A stretch of 64,000 nt of DNA from Bradyrhizobium hereditatis (GTDB taxonomy: Bacteria > Pseudomonadota > Alphaproteobacteria > Rhizobiales > Xanthobacteraceae), in contig NZ_JAGKJK010000005.1 in NCBI RefSeq assembly GCF_020329435.1, positions 1-64,000 on the forward strand, read 5' to 3'. The translations under genes and the position numbers were made by a program. This document shows, one piece after another, positions 32,877-40,895 of this stretch. The notes beneath the pieces are model-generated. The model had not been told where the DNA came from. It was given only the letters and a program-made list of their open reading frames with translations, and made no database searches. Numbering within the stretch: position 1 is the stretch's first letter; the number at the start of each line of letters is the position of its first letter.

Positions 32877-32895
32877 TGGGGAATTCCTAGCGGCT

Positions 32896-33010
32896 CATTG
32901 CGAGCGAAGCAACTTGTCCGCCGTAGCTCGGAAAGCGAAGGCGGAAGCAATCCATCGCGCCGCAAGTGGAGAGGTGGATTTCTTCGTCGCTTCGCTCCTC
33001 GCAATGACGA
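32896..33010. repeat. Dispersed palindromic repeat, CGTCATTGC-type, copy 2
   Basis: Begins CATTGCGAGCGaagcaa and ends cgcttcgctccTCGCAATGACG-like, with the internal phrase gcggaagcaatccatc. It sits between the LysR and TauE genes. Confidence 0.7.
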
Positions 33011-33097
33011 GACGGCCATCAGCCTTCGTTTATCCCGAAGGCTGTCTCCGTAACCTCCAGATTGTGCCTGATCCGCGGATAGGTCAACGTCCGGCGC

Positions 33098-33850
33098 ATG
33101 ATTGAACCCATGCTCGTTCTCATCGCCTCGGCATTCCTGCTCGCCGGCTTCATCAAGGGTGTCCTCGGACTTGGCCTGCCGACGGTATCGATGGGCCTGC
33201 TCGCCGTGATGATGCCGCCCGGACAGGCGATCGCGATCGTAATCGTACCCGCGATCGTCACCAACATCTGGCAGACCTTCGGCGGCCCTTACTTGCGCGA
33301 CATCATGCGGCGGCTGTGGCCGCTGATGCTCGGCACCGTCGCCGGCATCTGGCTGAACGCGGGACTATTGACCGGCCCCTATGCGCCCTACGGCACTGTC
33401 GTCCTCGGCGCGCTGCTGGTGATTTACGCGATCCTCGGCCTCGGCAAGCTCAACTTCAAGGTCGCGCGGCGCGACGAGAAATGGATTGGCGGCATCGTCG
33501 GCCTGATCACCGGCGTGGTGTCGGCCGCGACCGGTGTTCAGGTGATCCCGTCAGTGCCTTATCTGCAGGCAATCGGCATGGAGAAAGACGAGCTGGTGCA
33601 GGCGCTCGGCGTGTTCTTTACTGTGGCAACGATGGCGCTGGCCTTCACGCTCACCGTCACAGGGCTGCTGACGGCGGCGACCGCGCTGCCGGGCGCGGTA
33701 GCTATGGCGGCGTCCTTTGCCGGCATGTTCATCGGCCAAGCGGTGCGGAGCCGGATGCAGCCCGAAGTATTCCGCCGCTGGTTCCTGATTGCGATGATCC
33801 TGTTCGGGCTTTATCTCGCCGGCAGCGCTTTCTTGAAAATCCACGGCTGA
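33098..33850 (+). CDS. TauE/SafE-family sulfite/organic-acid exporter
   Basis: The 250-residue inner-membrane protein has about seven to eight transmembrane segments with an internal repeat: AGFIKGVLGLGLPTVSMGLL in the first half and GIVGLITGVVSAATGVQVIP in the second, each with the G-x-G loop typical of TauE/SafE exporters. Substrates of the family include sulfite, sulfoacetate and other anions. It is divergent from the LysR regulator, which may control it, and convergent with the LysE-type gene four bases away. Confidence 0.88.
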   Translation: MIEPMLVLIASAFLLAGFIKGVLGLGLPTVSMGLLAVMMPPGQAIAIVIVPAIVTNIWQTFGGPYLRDIMRRLWPLMLGTVAGIWLNAGLLTGPYAPYGTVVLGALLVIYAILGLGKLNFKVARRDEKWIGGIVGLITGVVSAATGVQVIPSVPYLQAIGMEKDELVQALGVFFTVATMALAFTLTVTGLLTAATALPGAVAMAASFAGMFIGQAVRSRMQPEVFRRWFLIAMILFGLYLAGSAFLKIHG

Positions 33851-33854
33851 CGCA

Positions 33855-34514
33855 TCAGCGCGCTTCCAGCATCGCAACGCGGATACCGAGATACACGAAC
33901 AGCCCGCCGAGCATCCGGTTGATCCAGGCCATTACATTGGCCGATTGCCTGATGCGCCGCGCCGCCCCTGCCGCAAACGCCGCGACGCCGAGGCACCACA
34001 GCGTGCCGTTGAAGATGAAGATCAGGCCCAGGACGAGGAAGGCCAGCGTCTTGTGGGCAGAATCCGCCGCCACGAACTGCGGCAGGAACGCCAGAAAGAA
34101 CAGCGCCACCTTCGGATTGAGCACGTTGGTCAGGGCGCCCTGCCAGAACACGCGTGCAAGCGACGTTTCGCCGCCCGCCAAGCCATTACCTGCCGCGGCC
34201 GCTTCCGCCAGGGGCCGCGAACGCGACAGCAGCATCTGGAGGCCAGTAAAGAGCAGATAGGCTGCGCCGACCCATTTCAGGACAGTAAAGGCGGCAGATG
34301 ACGCCATCAGCAGCGCCGACAGGCCGATCGCGGCGCCGAACACGTGAACAAGGCAGCCGGCGCTGATTCCGGTCGCCGCCGCCGCCCCGCCCCGCCATCC
34401 GAACTGAATGCTGCGGCCGATGATGTAGGCGGTGTCCGGCCCCGGGGTGATGTTGAGCAGCAGCCCGGAAAGGATAAACAGCCATAGTTGGTGGATGCCG
34501 AGCGCCTCTGCCAT
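33855..34514 (-). CDS. LysE/RhtB-family amino-acid exporter
   Basis: The 219-residue, six-helix inner-membrane protein has the RhtB signature LNITPGPDTAYIIGRSIQFG (residues 20-39), GISAGCLVHVFGAAIGLSAL, YLLFTGLQMLLS and WQGALTNVLNPKVALFFLAF. The family exports homoserine, threonine, lysine or related compounds. It converges with the TauE gene. Its start faces the second cyclase gene. Confidence 0.92.
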   Translation of the reverse strand: MAEALGIHQLWLFILSGLLLNITPGPDTAYIIGRSIQFGWRGGAAAATGISAGCLVHVFGAAIGLSALLMASSAAFTVLKWVGAAYLLFTGLQMLLSRSRPLAEAAAAGNGLAGGETSLARVFWQGALTNVLNPKVALFFLAFLPQFVAADSAHKTLAFLVLGLIFIFNGTLWCLGVAAFAAGAARRIRQSANVMAWINRMLGGLFVYLGIRVAMLEAR

Positions 34515-34700
34515 TGTTAAGTGGTTCCCTGTGCCTGAGATTTATGACGCACGTGTCAAATCTGGATGGATTGCAGTACTATCATGAGCAAATCGGCCTT
34601 CCATCAGATTGCGCATATTTTATAAACATTGGATTTAGTCGGCCGACCGCGTAGTGGTTAGCCTGCCCATTCCGGCGCCGTTGGGGATATAGTGGGGGAT

Positions 34701-36506
34701 ATGGAAAGACGCCTGGCAGCCATCGTCTGCGCTGACGTCGCCGGCTATTCCCGCATGATGGGGGCCGACGAGGCGGGAACGCATGCCACGTTCAAGGCGC
34801 ATCGCACCGCGATCTACCCGATCATTCTCAATCACGGCGGCCGGCTGGTGAAGAACACCGGCGACGGCTTTCTCGTGGAATTTCCCTCTATCGTCGGCGC
34901 CATCGAGGCCGCTGTCGCGATGCAGTTGGTGATGGCGGAGCGAAACGAACACCTGCCCGCCGACCGCATCATGCAGTTCCGCATGGGTATCCACATGGGC
35001 GACGTGATGGCCGACGAGGACGAGGTGTTCGGCGACGACGTCAACATCGCCGTCCGTCTCGAATCGGTCGCCGCCCCCGGCGGCGTGGCGGTATCGGGCA
35101 AGGCCTGTCACGAGGCCGGCAAGCGCCTCAGCATCACGCTGGTCGATGCCGGGCCGCACCGCTTCAAGAATATCGACGAGCCGATTCATGTCTGGACCTG
35201 GCGGCCCGAAGGCGCGGATGCCGGCGCCCCGGCGCGTAAAGAGACGTCGGCTGCCGGCCTGCCGGCCCAGTATCGCACGGCGATCGTGGGCGTGCTGCCG
35301 TTTGCGAATTTGAGCGAAAGCGCCGACGAGTATTTCTCCGACGGGCTGACCGAGGACTTGATCCACGCGCTTTCACTGCAGTCGTTCTATCGGGTGCTGA
35401 GCCGGAACGCGACCTTCTCATTCAAAGGCAAGAATGTGAGCACGCGCCTGATCGCGCGCGAGATCGACGCCACATACCTGATCCAGGGCTCCGTGCGCCG
35501 CTCAGCGAACAAGATTCGCGTCACCGCCGACTTGATCGTGCCCGAAACCGGCGAGCAGCTATGGACCGGCCGGTTCGACCGTGACATGGGCGACCTGTTC
35601 GCCATGCAGGACGAACTCACCACCAGCCTTTCGGCGGCGATCGCGGCGGAGATCTATCGCGCGGAAGCCTCCGCCCCGCCCCGCTCGCCGTCGAACGACC
35701 TCACCGCATGGGACCGCTTTCTCAAGGGGCTGTCCCATTATTACCTGCAGACCAAGGAAGATTTCGAAACCGCGATCGACCTGTTCAAGGAGGCGATCGC
35801 GCTCGATCCGACGCTATCGATCGCGCGCGCTTATCTCGCCACCATCCAGACCCAGGCCATCCATTTCGGCTGGATCAAGGGCACGCGCGAAGTTTGGGAT
35901 GGCGCAATGAGCCTCGCCGAGAGCAGTGTCCGGCTCGACCCCCGTTCGTCCTTTGCGTTTCAGATTCTCGCCTATCTGCATGCACTGGAAGGGCATTACG
36001 AGGCGGCCATGGATGCCGCCAATCGCGCCGTCAACCTCAACCCCTACGACATGGGCGCTCGCGGCGTGCTTGGCGCCTGTCATCTCTACAACGGCGACCA
36101 TCGGACCGCCGTCGAATTATTTACGATGGCAGCGCAGCGCGGCAACAGCGATCCCCGATACCAATTTGCGGCGTTCAACGCCTTCAGCCATTATCTGCTC
36201 GGCCAATATGACGCTTCGCTGTCATGGGCGCGTGAGGCCCTGTACGCCAATCCCAATCATCTGCAAGCGCTCACGATACGGACGGCGGCGTTCGCCCAAC
36301 TGCGACGATCCGACGAGGCGGCAAATGCAGCCGCGGTTGTGCTGAGCAACTATCCAACGCTGACCGTCGAACGTTACTTGCGGAATTTTCACTGGAGGCT
36401 TCCAGCCGACATCGCACACTTCCGCGACGGTCTCGTGAAGGCGGGGCTCCCCTTCAGCAGATTGACCCTCGTCGAAACCTCGCCAAAACTCGCCGCAGAT
36501 TCCTGA
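34701..36506 (+). CDS. Class III cyclase with TolB-like and TPR domains, copy 2
   Basis: This 601-residue paralogue shares the layout of the 25731 gene. The cyclase domain shows RRLAAIVCADVAGYSRMM (metal Asp12), VKNTGDGFLVEF (Asp55), FRMGIHMGDVMADEDEVFGD and DVNIAVRLESVAAPGG. A TolB/FlgO-like domain follows (AIVGVLPFANLSESADEYFS, DGLTEDLIHALS) and then TPRs (AIALDPTLSIARAYLATIQ, AVNLNPYDMGARGVLGACHL). The start is the ATG at 34701 after GTGGGGGAT; the GTG at 34692 is less likely. It may signal through cAMP; the regulator domain senses unknown partners through the TPRs. Confidence 0.87.
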   Translation: MERRLAAIVCADVAGYSRMMGADEAGTHATFKAHRTAIYPIILNHGGRLVKNTGDGFLVEFPSIVGAIEAAVAMQLVMAERNEHLPADRIMQFRMGIHMGDVMADEDEVFGDDVNIAVRLESVAAPGGVAVSGKACHEAGKRLSITLVDAGPHRFKNIDEPIHVWTWRPEGADAGAPARKETSAAGLPAQYRTAIVGVLPFANLSESADEYFSDGLTEDLIHALSLQSFYRVLSRNATFSFKGKNVSTRLIAREIDATYLIQGSVRRSANKIRVTADLIVPETGEQLWTGRFDRDMGDLFAMQDELTTSLSAAIAAEIYRAEASAPPRSPSNDLTAWDRFLKGLSHYYLQTKEDFETAIDLFKEAIALDPTLSIARAYLATIQTQAIHFGWIKGTREVWDGAMSLAESSVRLDPRSSFAFQILAYLHALEGHYEAAMDAANRAVNLNPYDMGARGVLGACHLYNGDHRTAVELFTMAAQRGNSDPRYQFAAFNAFSHYLLGQYDASLSWAREALYANPNHLQALTIRTAAFAQLRRSDEAANAAAVVLSNYPTLTVERYLRNFHWRLPADIAHFRDGLVKAGLPFSRLTLVETSPKLAADS

Positions 36507-36665
36507 GCGTGTGTAAGCCGGTCGGTTGACACGGCGCCTAATCCCGCCAACACTTGGCCTACAGCCTGAAGTAGCGCCTCGCCGAATTTCCTTTTGCAAA
36601 ACCGTCATCTGCTCCACGGCGAGACGGGTCATTTTTCATATTCGGCGCCTTTGAGGATTTGAACG

Positions 36666-37328
36666 ATGTCGGATCATGCGATTGCTGCCGCCCCGGGCAC
36701 CGCGCTCGCTGGGCAGCTTCCCGTTTCGCCCAACAACCCTTGCCCCTTTTTGCGCGCGCTTGTCGCCAACGGCTATGTCGACGGCCACGTCGTGCCGCTC
36801 TCGCAACTCACCGAAATAATCGGATGTGCGAGCGGCGAAACCGGCTCCGCGCAAAAGAAGGTGCGTATCGCAACCTGGATAGTTGCTGTCATCGCAAACG
36901 GCCTCGGGCCGGCCCGCGTGTTTGAGAGCGCGACCTCAGGCGCCGTGCTCGACGAATTGCGCAACGGGCCGCTCGACAAGCATGGCGGCGGTTCGCGCAT
37001 TCTCGATGCCCACGCGAAAGTTCATGAAGATCAGATCGAACGGCTCGCGAGATTCGGAAAGGATTGCAAGGATCCCGCCGGCGGCATCGAGACCGGGCTG
37101 ACGGCCAAGGAGATCAAGACCTTCATGGCGGCCAATATCGAGCGCGACGGCGACGCGGCGCGCTGGTACTTCCCGATCCTGATGAAGGGCGAATGGCCGG
37201 TCCTATTGAAAATCCTCGGCAAGGGCGAAGGCGAGGCGCGCTATCTCAGCGTTGCCGAGGTCAGGACGCTGTTCGTCGAGCGCCGATTACCTGAGCGCAT
37301 CACAGCGCGTCTGCCGAAGCCTGCTTAG
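36666..37328 (+). CDS. PCP-motif protein, divergent heme-thiolate peroxidase (peroxygenase)-like
   Basis: This 220-residue protein has no signal peptide. Residues 23-40 read NNPCPFLRALVANGYVDG, very close to the PCP-x-LNxLANHGYLP motif of chloroperoxidases and unspecific peroxygenases, where the Cys (here Cys26) is the heme thiolate ligand. VPLSQLTEII follows at the right distance. Further on, LDKHGGGSRILDAHAKVH (residues 103-120) aligns with the family's H-G...EHD/EGD acid-base region, with Asp114-Ala-His116 in place of Glu. The C terminus has LSVAEVRTLFVERRLPER, matching the ending of that family. The assignment is inference from motifs; activity is uncertain. It stands 160 bases after the cyclase gene. 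Confidence 0.5.
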   Translation: MSDHAIAAAPGTALAGQLPVSPNNPCPFLRALVANGYVDGHVVPLSQLTEIIGCASGETGSAQKKVRIATWIVAVIANGLGPARVFESATSGAVLDELRNGPLDKHGGGSRILDAHAKVHEDQIERLARFGKDCKDPAGGIETGLTAKEIKTFMAANIERDGDAARWYFPILMKGEWPVLLKILGKGEGEARYLSVAEVRTLFVERRLPERITARLPKPA

Positions 37329-37347
37329 GCCACAGTCGCCATGCCCG

Positions 37348-37369
37348 GACTTGATCCGGGCATCCATCA
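37348..37369. repeat. Palindromic repeat TGCCCGGA...TCCGGGCA
   Basis: ATGCCCGGACTTGATCCGGGCAT is a compact hairpin between convergent genes, followed by gatggattgccgggtca. It has the look of a rhizobial intergenic mosaic-type repeat and may also terminate transcription of the 36666 gene. There is no T-tract. Confidence 0.5.
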
Positions 37370-37435
37370 TTCTTCGGACAAAGCCTCTTCATTAGAGATG
37401 GATTGCCGGGTCAGGGCAATGACAGCGTGTGATCA

Positions 37436-38383
37436 TCACTTGAACAACGGCGTGCCCGGCACGAAAGCATCGAACGCTGCCCAGAATTGCGAGCGGTAAC
37501 GGTCCTGCTCCTGCAGGATCTCGTGCTTGGAGCCGGCGATGACCAGATGCGACCCGGCGCGCAGATGATAGGCGAATTCCTCGATCGCGGCAGTGGACAC
37601 GATGGTGTCGTTGCTGGCGGCCAGCATCAGGATCGGCTGGCGGATTTCCGACGGATAGTTCATGCCACGAAAGGTATTCATCGCCCGAAACGCGGTGTCG
37701 GCCCAGGCCACCGTCGGCGAGCCGATGCCGAGCGTCGGGTCTTCCTCGAAAATTGCGGCGTTGCGGGCGTAGCGCACGGGATCGCTGGTGAAGGGGTTGT
37801 TGATGAAGGATTCCGTTCCGGTCAGTTTGTCGCCGCCGCCGGGCACGTAGCGGCCGCCCTGCCCCATCAACCGCATGAGGCGAAGCAGCGCGCGGGTCGG
37901 GAACGAGGTGGTGCGCCCCGGCAGGTCGATCATCGGCGCCGACAGCACCATGCGGTCGAACCAGCGCTTTCCGGCATGCGCGATTCTTAGCATGACCGCG
38001 CCGCCCATCGAATGCGCCAGCGCGAAATAGGGCGGTGGGCAATCCGGCAGCACCACCTGCTGCACGAAGGTTTCGACGTCGACCTCGTAATCGGAGAAGT
38101 CGCGGACATAGCCCTTTCGCGGGTCGCGCAGCCGACGCGAGGAATGCCCCTGGCCGCGCCAGTCGATCATCGCCACCGCAAAACCGCGGTCGCGCAAGTC
38201 GCGCACCGTCTCGAAGTATTTCTCGATCGGCTCGCTGCGGCCGGTGAAGACGCAGACCGTGCCCTTGCGCCCCGCCGGCGGCGCCCAGCGCGCAAACCGC
38301 AGTTCCGCGCCATCGGGCGTCTTGATGGTGCCCGAGACGACGTCCTCCGGAACCGGATTGGCGGGGATTGAGACGAGCGTCAT
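37436..38383 (-). CDS. Alpha/beta hydrolase, lysophospholipase/monoacylglycerol-lipase type
   Basis: The 315-residue enzyme has FTGRSEPIEKYFETVRDL, AMIDWRGQGHSSRRL (oxyanion/strand 4 region), nucleophile elbow FALAHSMGGAVML (Ser in H-S-M-G-G), QPILMLAASNDTIVS (catalytic Asp) and LVIAGSKHEILQEQD (catalytic His). This is the PldB/MGL pattern, acting on lysophospholipids or monoacylglycerols. No signal peptide is seen. A minus-strand terminator-like hairpin (38432-38454) lies just upstream of its start. Confidence 0.88.
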   Translation of the reverse strand: MTLVSIPANPVPEDVVSGTIKTPDGAELRFARWAPPAGRKGTVCVFTGRSEPIEKYFETVRDLRDRGFAVAMIDWRGQGHSSRRLRDPRKGYVRDFSDYEVDVETFVQQVVLPDCPPPYFALAHSMGGAVMLRIAHAGKRWFDRMVLSAPMIDLPGRTTSFPTRALLRLMRLMGQGGRYVPGGGDKLTGTESFINNPFTSDPVRYARNAAIFEEDPTLGIGSPTVAWADTAFRAMNTFRGMNYPSEIRQPILMLAASNDTIVSTAAIEEFAYHLRAGSHLVIAGSKHEILQEQDRYRSQFWAAFDAFVPGTPLFK

Positions 38384-38431
38384 GAGGGCAACCGGCTAGG
38401 CCAAAAGGGCTGGAAATCAAGGGCGGGGCGC

Positions 38432-38454
38432 AAAAAAGGGGCCTGTTTCGCCCC
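38432..38454 (-). terminator. Minus-strand terminator-like hairpin in front of the lipase gene
   Basis: On the minus strand GGGGC (38454-38450), loop GAAACAG, GCCCC (38442-38438), then six Ts (38437-38432). It lies 49 bases before the lipase ATG, so it is either an attenuator in its leader or insulation from antisense transcripts. Confidence 0.45.
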
Positions 38455-38455
38455 T

Positions 38456-38483
38456 CTTGAACGCAGTTTCACCCCTCCCATAT
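38456..38483 (+). promoter_or_regulatory. RpoH (sigma-32) heat-shock promoter of the small heat-shock gene
   Basis: CTTGAA (38456-38461), then 15 bases, then CCCATAT (38477-38483). These match the CTTGAA / CCCCATnT boxes of alphaproteobacterial heat-shock promoters. The predicted start is near 38490, giving a leader of about 140 nt. Confidence 0.7.
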
Positions 38484-38489
38484 CACTTC

Positions 38490-38629
38490 TGTGCAGGCCG
38501 CTACCAGTGGTTCGGAACCGAAACCCAGGTCGTCAAAACCTACGGCTCCCAAACCCAAGGCTGCACGGACTACAGCCCGGCCCGATGGCGGGCGGGTAAT
38601 TGAAACAGTCGCTCAATGGAGGACTATCT
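38490..38629 (+). promoter_or_regulatory. ROSE-type RNA thermometer in the hsp20 leader
   Basis: The last hairpin is AGUC-(G)-CUC-AAUG-GAG-GACU (38607-38625): UCGCU (38609-38613) pairs with AGGA (38620-38623) and leaves a single bulged G (38611), the diagnostic UYGCU/AGGA pairing of ROSE elements. It buries the GGAGG ribosome site (38618-38622). Two upstream hairpins are visible, GGTTCGGAACC (about 38510-38520) and a GC-rich one about 38575-38597. Melting at heat-shock temperature would free the site for translation. Confidence 0.75.
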
Positions 38630-39097
38630 ATGCGTACTTATGATCTCACCCCGTTCTATCGTTCCACCGTCGGCTTCGACCGCTTCTTCAACCTGCTTGA
38701 CCAGGTGACCTCAGACGGCAGCCCCGGTTATCCGCCCTACAACATCGAACGTACCGGTGAGAACGCCTACCGCATCAGCGTTGCGGTATCCGGCTTCTCG
38801 CAGGGCGAGCTTTCGATCGTCGCGAAGGAAAACACGCTGACGATCAAGGGCGAGAAAACCGCCAACGAGAACGGCAAGGAAAAATCCGAAGTGCTTTACC
38901 GCGGCATCGCCGCGCGTGCCTTCGAGCGCGTCTTCCAGCTTGCCGATTTCGTGCAGGTGAAGAACGCCTCGCTCGAGAACGGCCTGCTCCACGTTGATCT
39001 CGTCCGCGAGATCCCCGAGGCCAAGAAGCCGCGCAGCATCCCGATCAACTCGGGCGCGCCGGCTCCGCAGGTGGTCGACGCTTCCGTCGCCGCGTAA
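38630..39097 (+). CDS. Small heat-shock protein (Hsp20/alpha-crystallin)
   Basis: The 155-residue chaperone has the alpha-crystallin domain (about 35-130): YNIERTGENAYRISVAVSGF, LSIVAKENTLTIKGEK, YRGIAARAFERVFQLADFV and ASLENGLLHVDLVREIPE, then the C-terminal SIPIN (I-x-I-type) anchor. It is of the class A type common in Bradyrhizobium. It holds unfolding proteins during heat stress in the cytoplasm. I start at 38630, directly behind GGAGG. A sigma-32 promoter and a ROSE thermometer precede it and a strong terminator follows. Confidence 0.95.
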   Translation: MRTYDLTPFYRSTVGFDRFFNLLDQVTSDGSPGYPPYNIERTGENAYRISVAVSGFSQGELSIVAKENTLTIKGEKTANENGKEKSEVLYRGIAARAFERVFQLADFVQVKNASLENGLLHVDLVREIPEAKKPRSIPINSGAPAPQVVDASVAA

Positions 39098-39132
39098 GGC
39101 GACCAGGTTTCAGCCGGTATTGGCTGAATGCG

Positions 39133-39161
39133 AAACGCCCCGGGAAACCGGGGCGTTTTTT
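39133..39161 (+). terminator. Rho-independent terminator after hsp20
   Basis: ACGCCCCGG (39135-39143), loop GAAA, CCGGGGCGT (39148-39156) and a T-tract to 39161. The preceding AAA gives only weak activity in the other direction. Confidence 0.9.
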
Positions 39162-39200
39162 GTCATTGGCACACTGCGCCTTCAGAATGCAGTGCGGGCC

Positions 39201-39818
39201 TCAACTGGCCCTCCTGACCGGCTGCCTCAGGATCGTCTTGAGTTTTTCGGGCGCCACTTTGCGCGGATCGCTCAGATAGATTTCGTGATGCGGACCTGCG
39301 AAGGTCAGCCCCTGCGCGGGCATGATTTCGTTGTGCAGCCTGGCGAGCACCGGGCCCTCATCGTCGTAGCTGCCGATATGCAGGGTCTGCAGGCAGCGTC
39401 CCTCATCCAATGATTCCAGACGTAGCGATTCCGGCGGCTCGCCGAGCTTGTCACGCGATTTTGCCACGGCGGCGTCATAGAGAGTTCGATCGACAAAGTC
39501 GGGCACCATGATCATCATCGTCCATTGCCAACGATGCTTCCACCGCCTGACAAAGTCGTCGGGGTCGTCGGCCCACCAGAGGCCTTCGAGGGGAGGAACG
39601 ACATAGTCCTTGCCCAGCTTGGCCTTGGCGCCAAACTTGATCGCATAACTCACGGCATAGAGCCGTTCGATGGCACGCTTGTAAGATGGCTCGCTGTTGG
39701 GATCGCCTTTGCCGTCGATCTTGACGAACTGCATGACCGGTACGTCCACGATGGCAAAGCTGTCGGCCGGCGCGCTGTAGAGCTTCGAGAGTTTCTTCTT
39801 GAAATCGATTTTGTCCAC
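39201..39818 (-). CDS. GyrI-like small-molecule-binding-domain protein
   Basis: This 205-residue protein has the GyrI-like/SOUL-related fold: DKIDFKKKLSKLYSAPADSF, VIDVPVMQFVKIDGKGDPN-like stretch (VDVPVMQFVKIDGKGDPN), YAVSYAIKFGAKAKLGKDYV, VPPLEGLWWADD and LQTLHIGSYDDEGPVLARLH. It binds small hydrophobic cations or may have cyclopropanoid cyclohydrolase-type activity in characterised relatives; here it is unassigned. The start is probably the GTG at 39818 (MDKIDFKKK) rather than an earlier codon. It is divergent from the alpha/beta hydrolase at 40108. Confidence 0.85.
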   Translation of the reverse strand: MDKIDFKKKLSKLYSAPADSFAIVDVPVMQFVKIDGKGDPNSEPSYKRAIERLYAVSYAIKFGAKAKLGKDYVVPPLEGLWWADDPDDFVRRWKHRWQWTMMIMVPDFVDRTLYDAAVAKSRDKLGEPPESLRLESLDEGRCLQTLHIGSYDDEGPVLARLHNEIMPAQGLTFAGPHHEIYLSDPRKVAPEKLKTILRQPVRRAS

Positions 39819-39918
39819 GTCCGTCTCTCGTTTGCCGACATTCGCTGAATGCGAAAGTGCGCCAGGAAACCAGCATTTTTTAGCGCGCATGACAAAGACG
39901 GCTTGCTCCGCCTCCGCA

Positions 39919-39966
39919 CATTAACAGCGAATTTAGATCCGGCTTCACGCATTAACAGCGAATTTA
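39919..39966. promoter_or_regulatory. Tandem direct repeat CATTAACAGCGAATTTA (CtrA-like boxes)
   Basis: The 17-base unit occurs exactly twice, 39919-39935 and 39950-39966, at a 31-base period (about three helical turns). Each contains TTAA-N7-TTTA, one base off the CtrA consensus TTAA-N7-TTAA. It lies in the divergent region between the GyrI-like and hydrolase genes. Confidence 0.5.
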
Positions 39967-40107
39967 AATGATGTCCGCTGCTGCGACGGCTATTTGACCG
40001 CGCGCACCGGCACCGGTGGTGCCGAGACGCGTAACATTTGCAATTCGGCGACGTACTCACGTTTGCTCCCGGCCCTTCAATCAACTTATCAAAATCAGGA
40101 GAGATCG

Positions 40108-40884
40108 ATGGCGAAGTTACAGATCGTTGCGGCGCTCGCCGCCAGTTTATTTGCAGGTTCGCTCGGCGCACTCGCCACGCCTGCGCAGGCTGCCGCACCG
40201 GCAAAAGCAAAAAATGTCGTGCTGGTGCACGGCGCCTGGGCCGACGGATCGAGCTGGTCGAAAGTCATTCCGCGGCTGCAGGCGGCGGGCCTTCACGTCA
40301 CCGCTGTCCAGAATCCGCTGACCTCGCTGGAGGATTCCATCGCCGCCACACGCCGCGCACTGGCGCAGCAGGATGGTCCGACCGTGCTGGTGGCGCATTC
40401 CTGGGGCGGCACCGTCATCAGCGAAGTCGGCAACGACCCGAAGGTCACGGGGCTGGTCTATATCGCGGCGCGAGCGCCCGATGCGGGTGAGGATTTCGTC
40501 GCGCTCTCACAGAAGTTTCCAACAGGTCCGGCGCGCGCCGGCATTCAGGAGCACGACGGCTTCACCAAGCTGTCCGAGGACGCCTTTCTGAGATACTTCG
40601 CCAATGGCGTTGATCGAAAGACGGCGGAAGTCCTCTACGCCGTGCAGGAGCCGGCCGCGGCTTCGCTGTTCGCCGGCCGCACCACCGCTGCCGGATGGCA
40701 TAGCAAGCCGAGCTGGTATGCAGTGTCGAAGCAGGACTACACGATCAATCCCGATCTCGAACGGTTTCTCGCCAAGCGCATGAATGCGACGACGGTCGAA
40801 CTGGATGCTGGCCACCTGTCGCTGGTTTCACAGCCGGACAAGGTAGCCGATCTGATCCTGGCTGCGGCAGGCCAGCGCAAATAG
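40108..40884 (+). CDS. Secreted alpha/beta hydrolase
   Basis: The 258-residue protein has a Sec signal (MAKLQIVAALAASLFAGSLG, cleavage near AQA) and an alpha/beta hydrolase fold: NVVLVHGAWADGSSWSKVIP, nucleophile elbow VLVAHSWGGTVISEVG (Ser in H-S-W-G-G), ATTVELDAGHLSLVSQP (catalytic His). It resembles salicylate/methyl-ester-esterase-type hydrolases widespread in Bradyrhizobium. AGGAGAGATCG precedes the ATG at 40108. A strong terminator follows. Confidence 0.88.
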   Translation: MAKLQIVAALAASLFAGSLGALATPAQAAAPAKAKNVVLVHGAWADGSSWSKVIPRLQAAGLHVTAVQNPLTSLEDSIAATRRALAQQDGPTVLVAHSWGGTVISEVGNDPKVTGLVYIAARAPDAGEDFVALSQKFPTGPARAGIQEHDGFTKLSEDAFLRYFANGVDRKTAEVLYAVQEPAAASLFAGRTTAAGWHSKPSWYAVSKQDYTINPDLERFLAKRMNATTVELDAGHLSLVSQPDKVADLILAAAGQRK

Positions 40885-40895
40885 CTGACGGCGAC

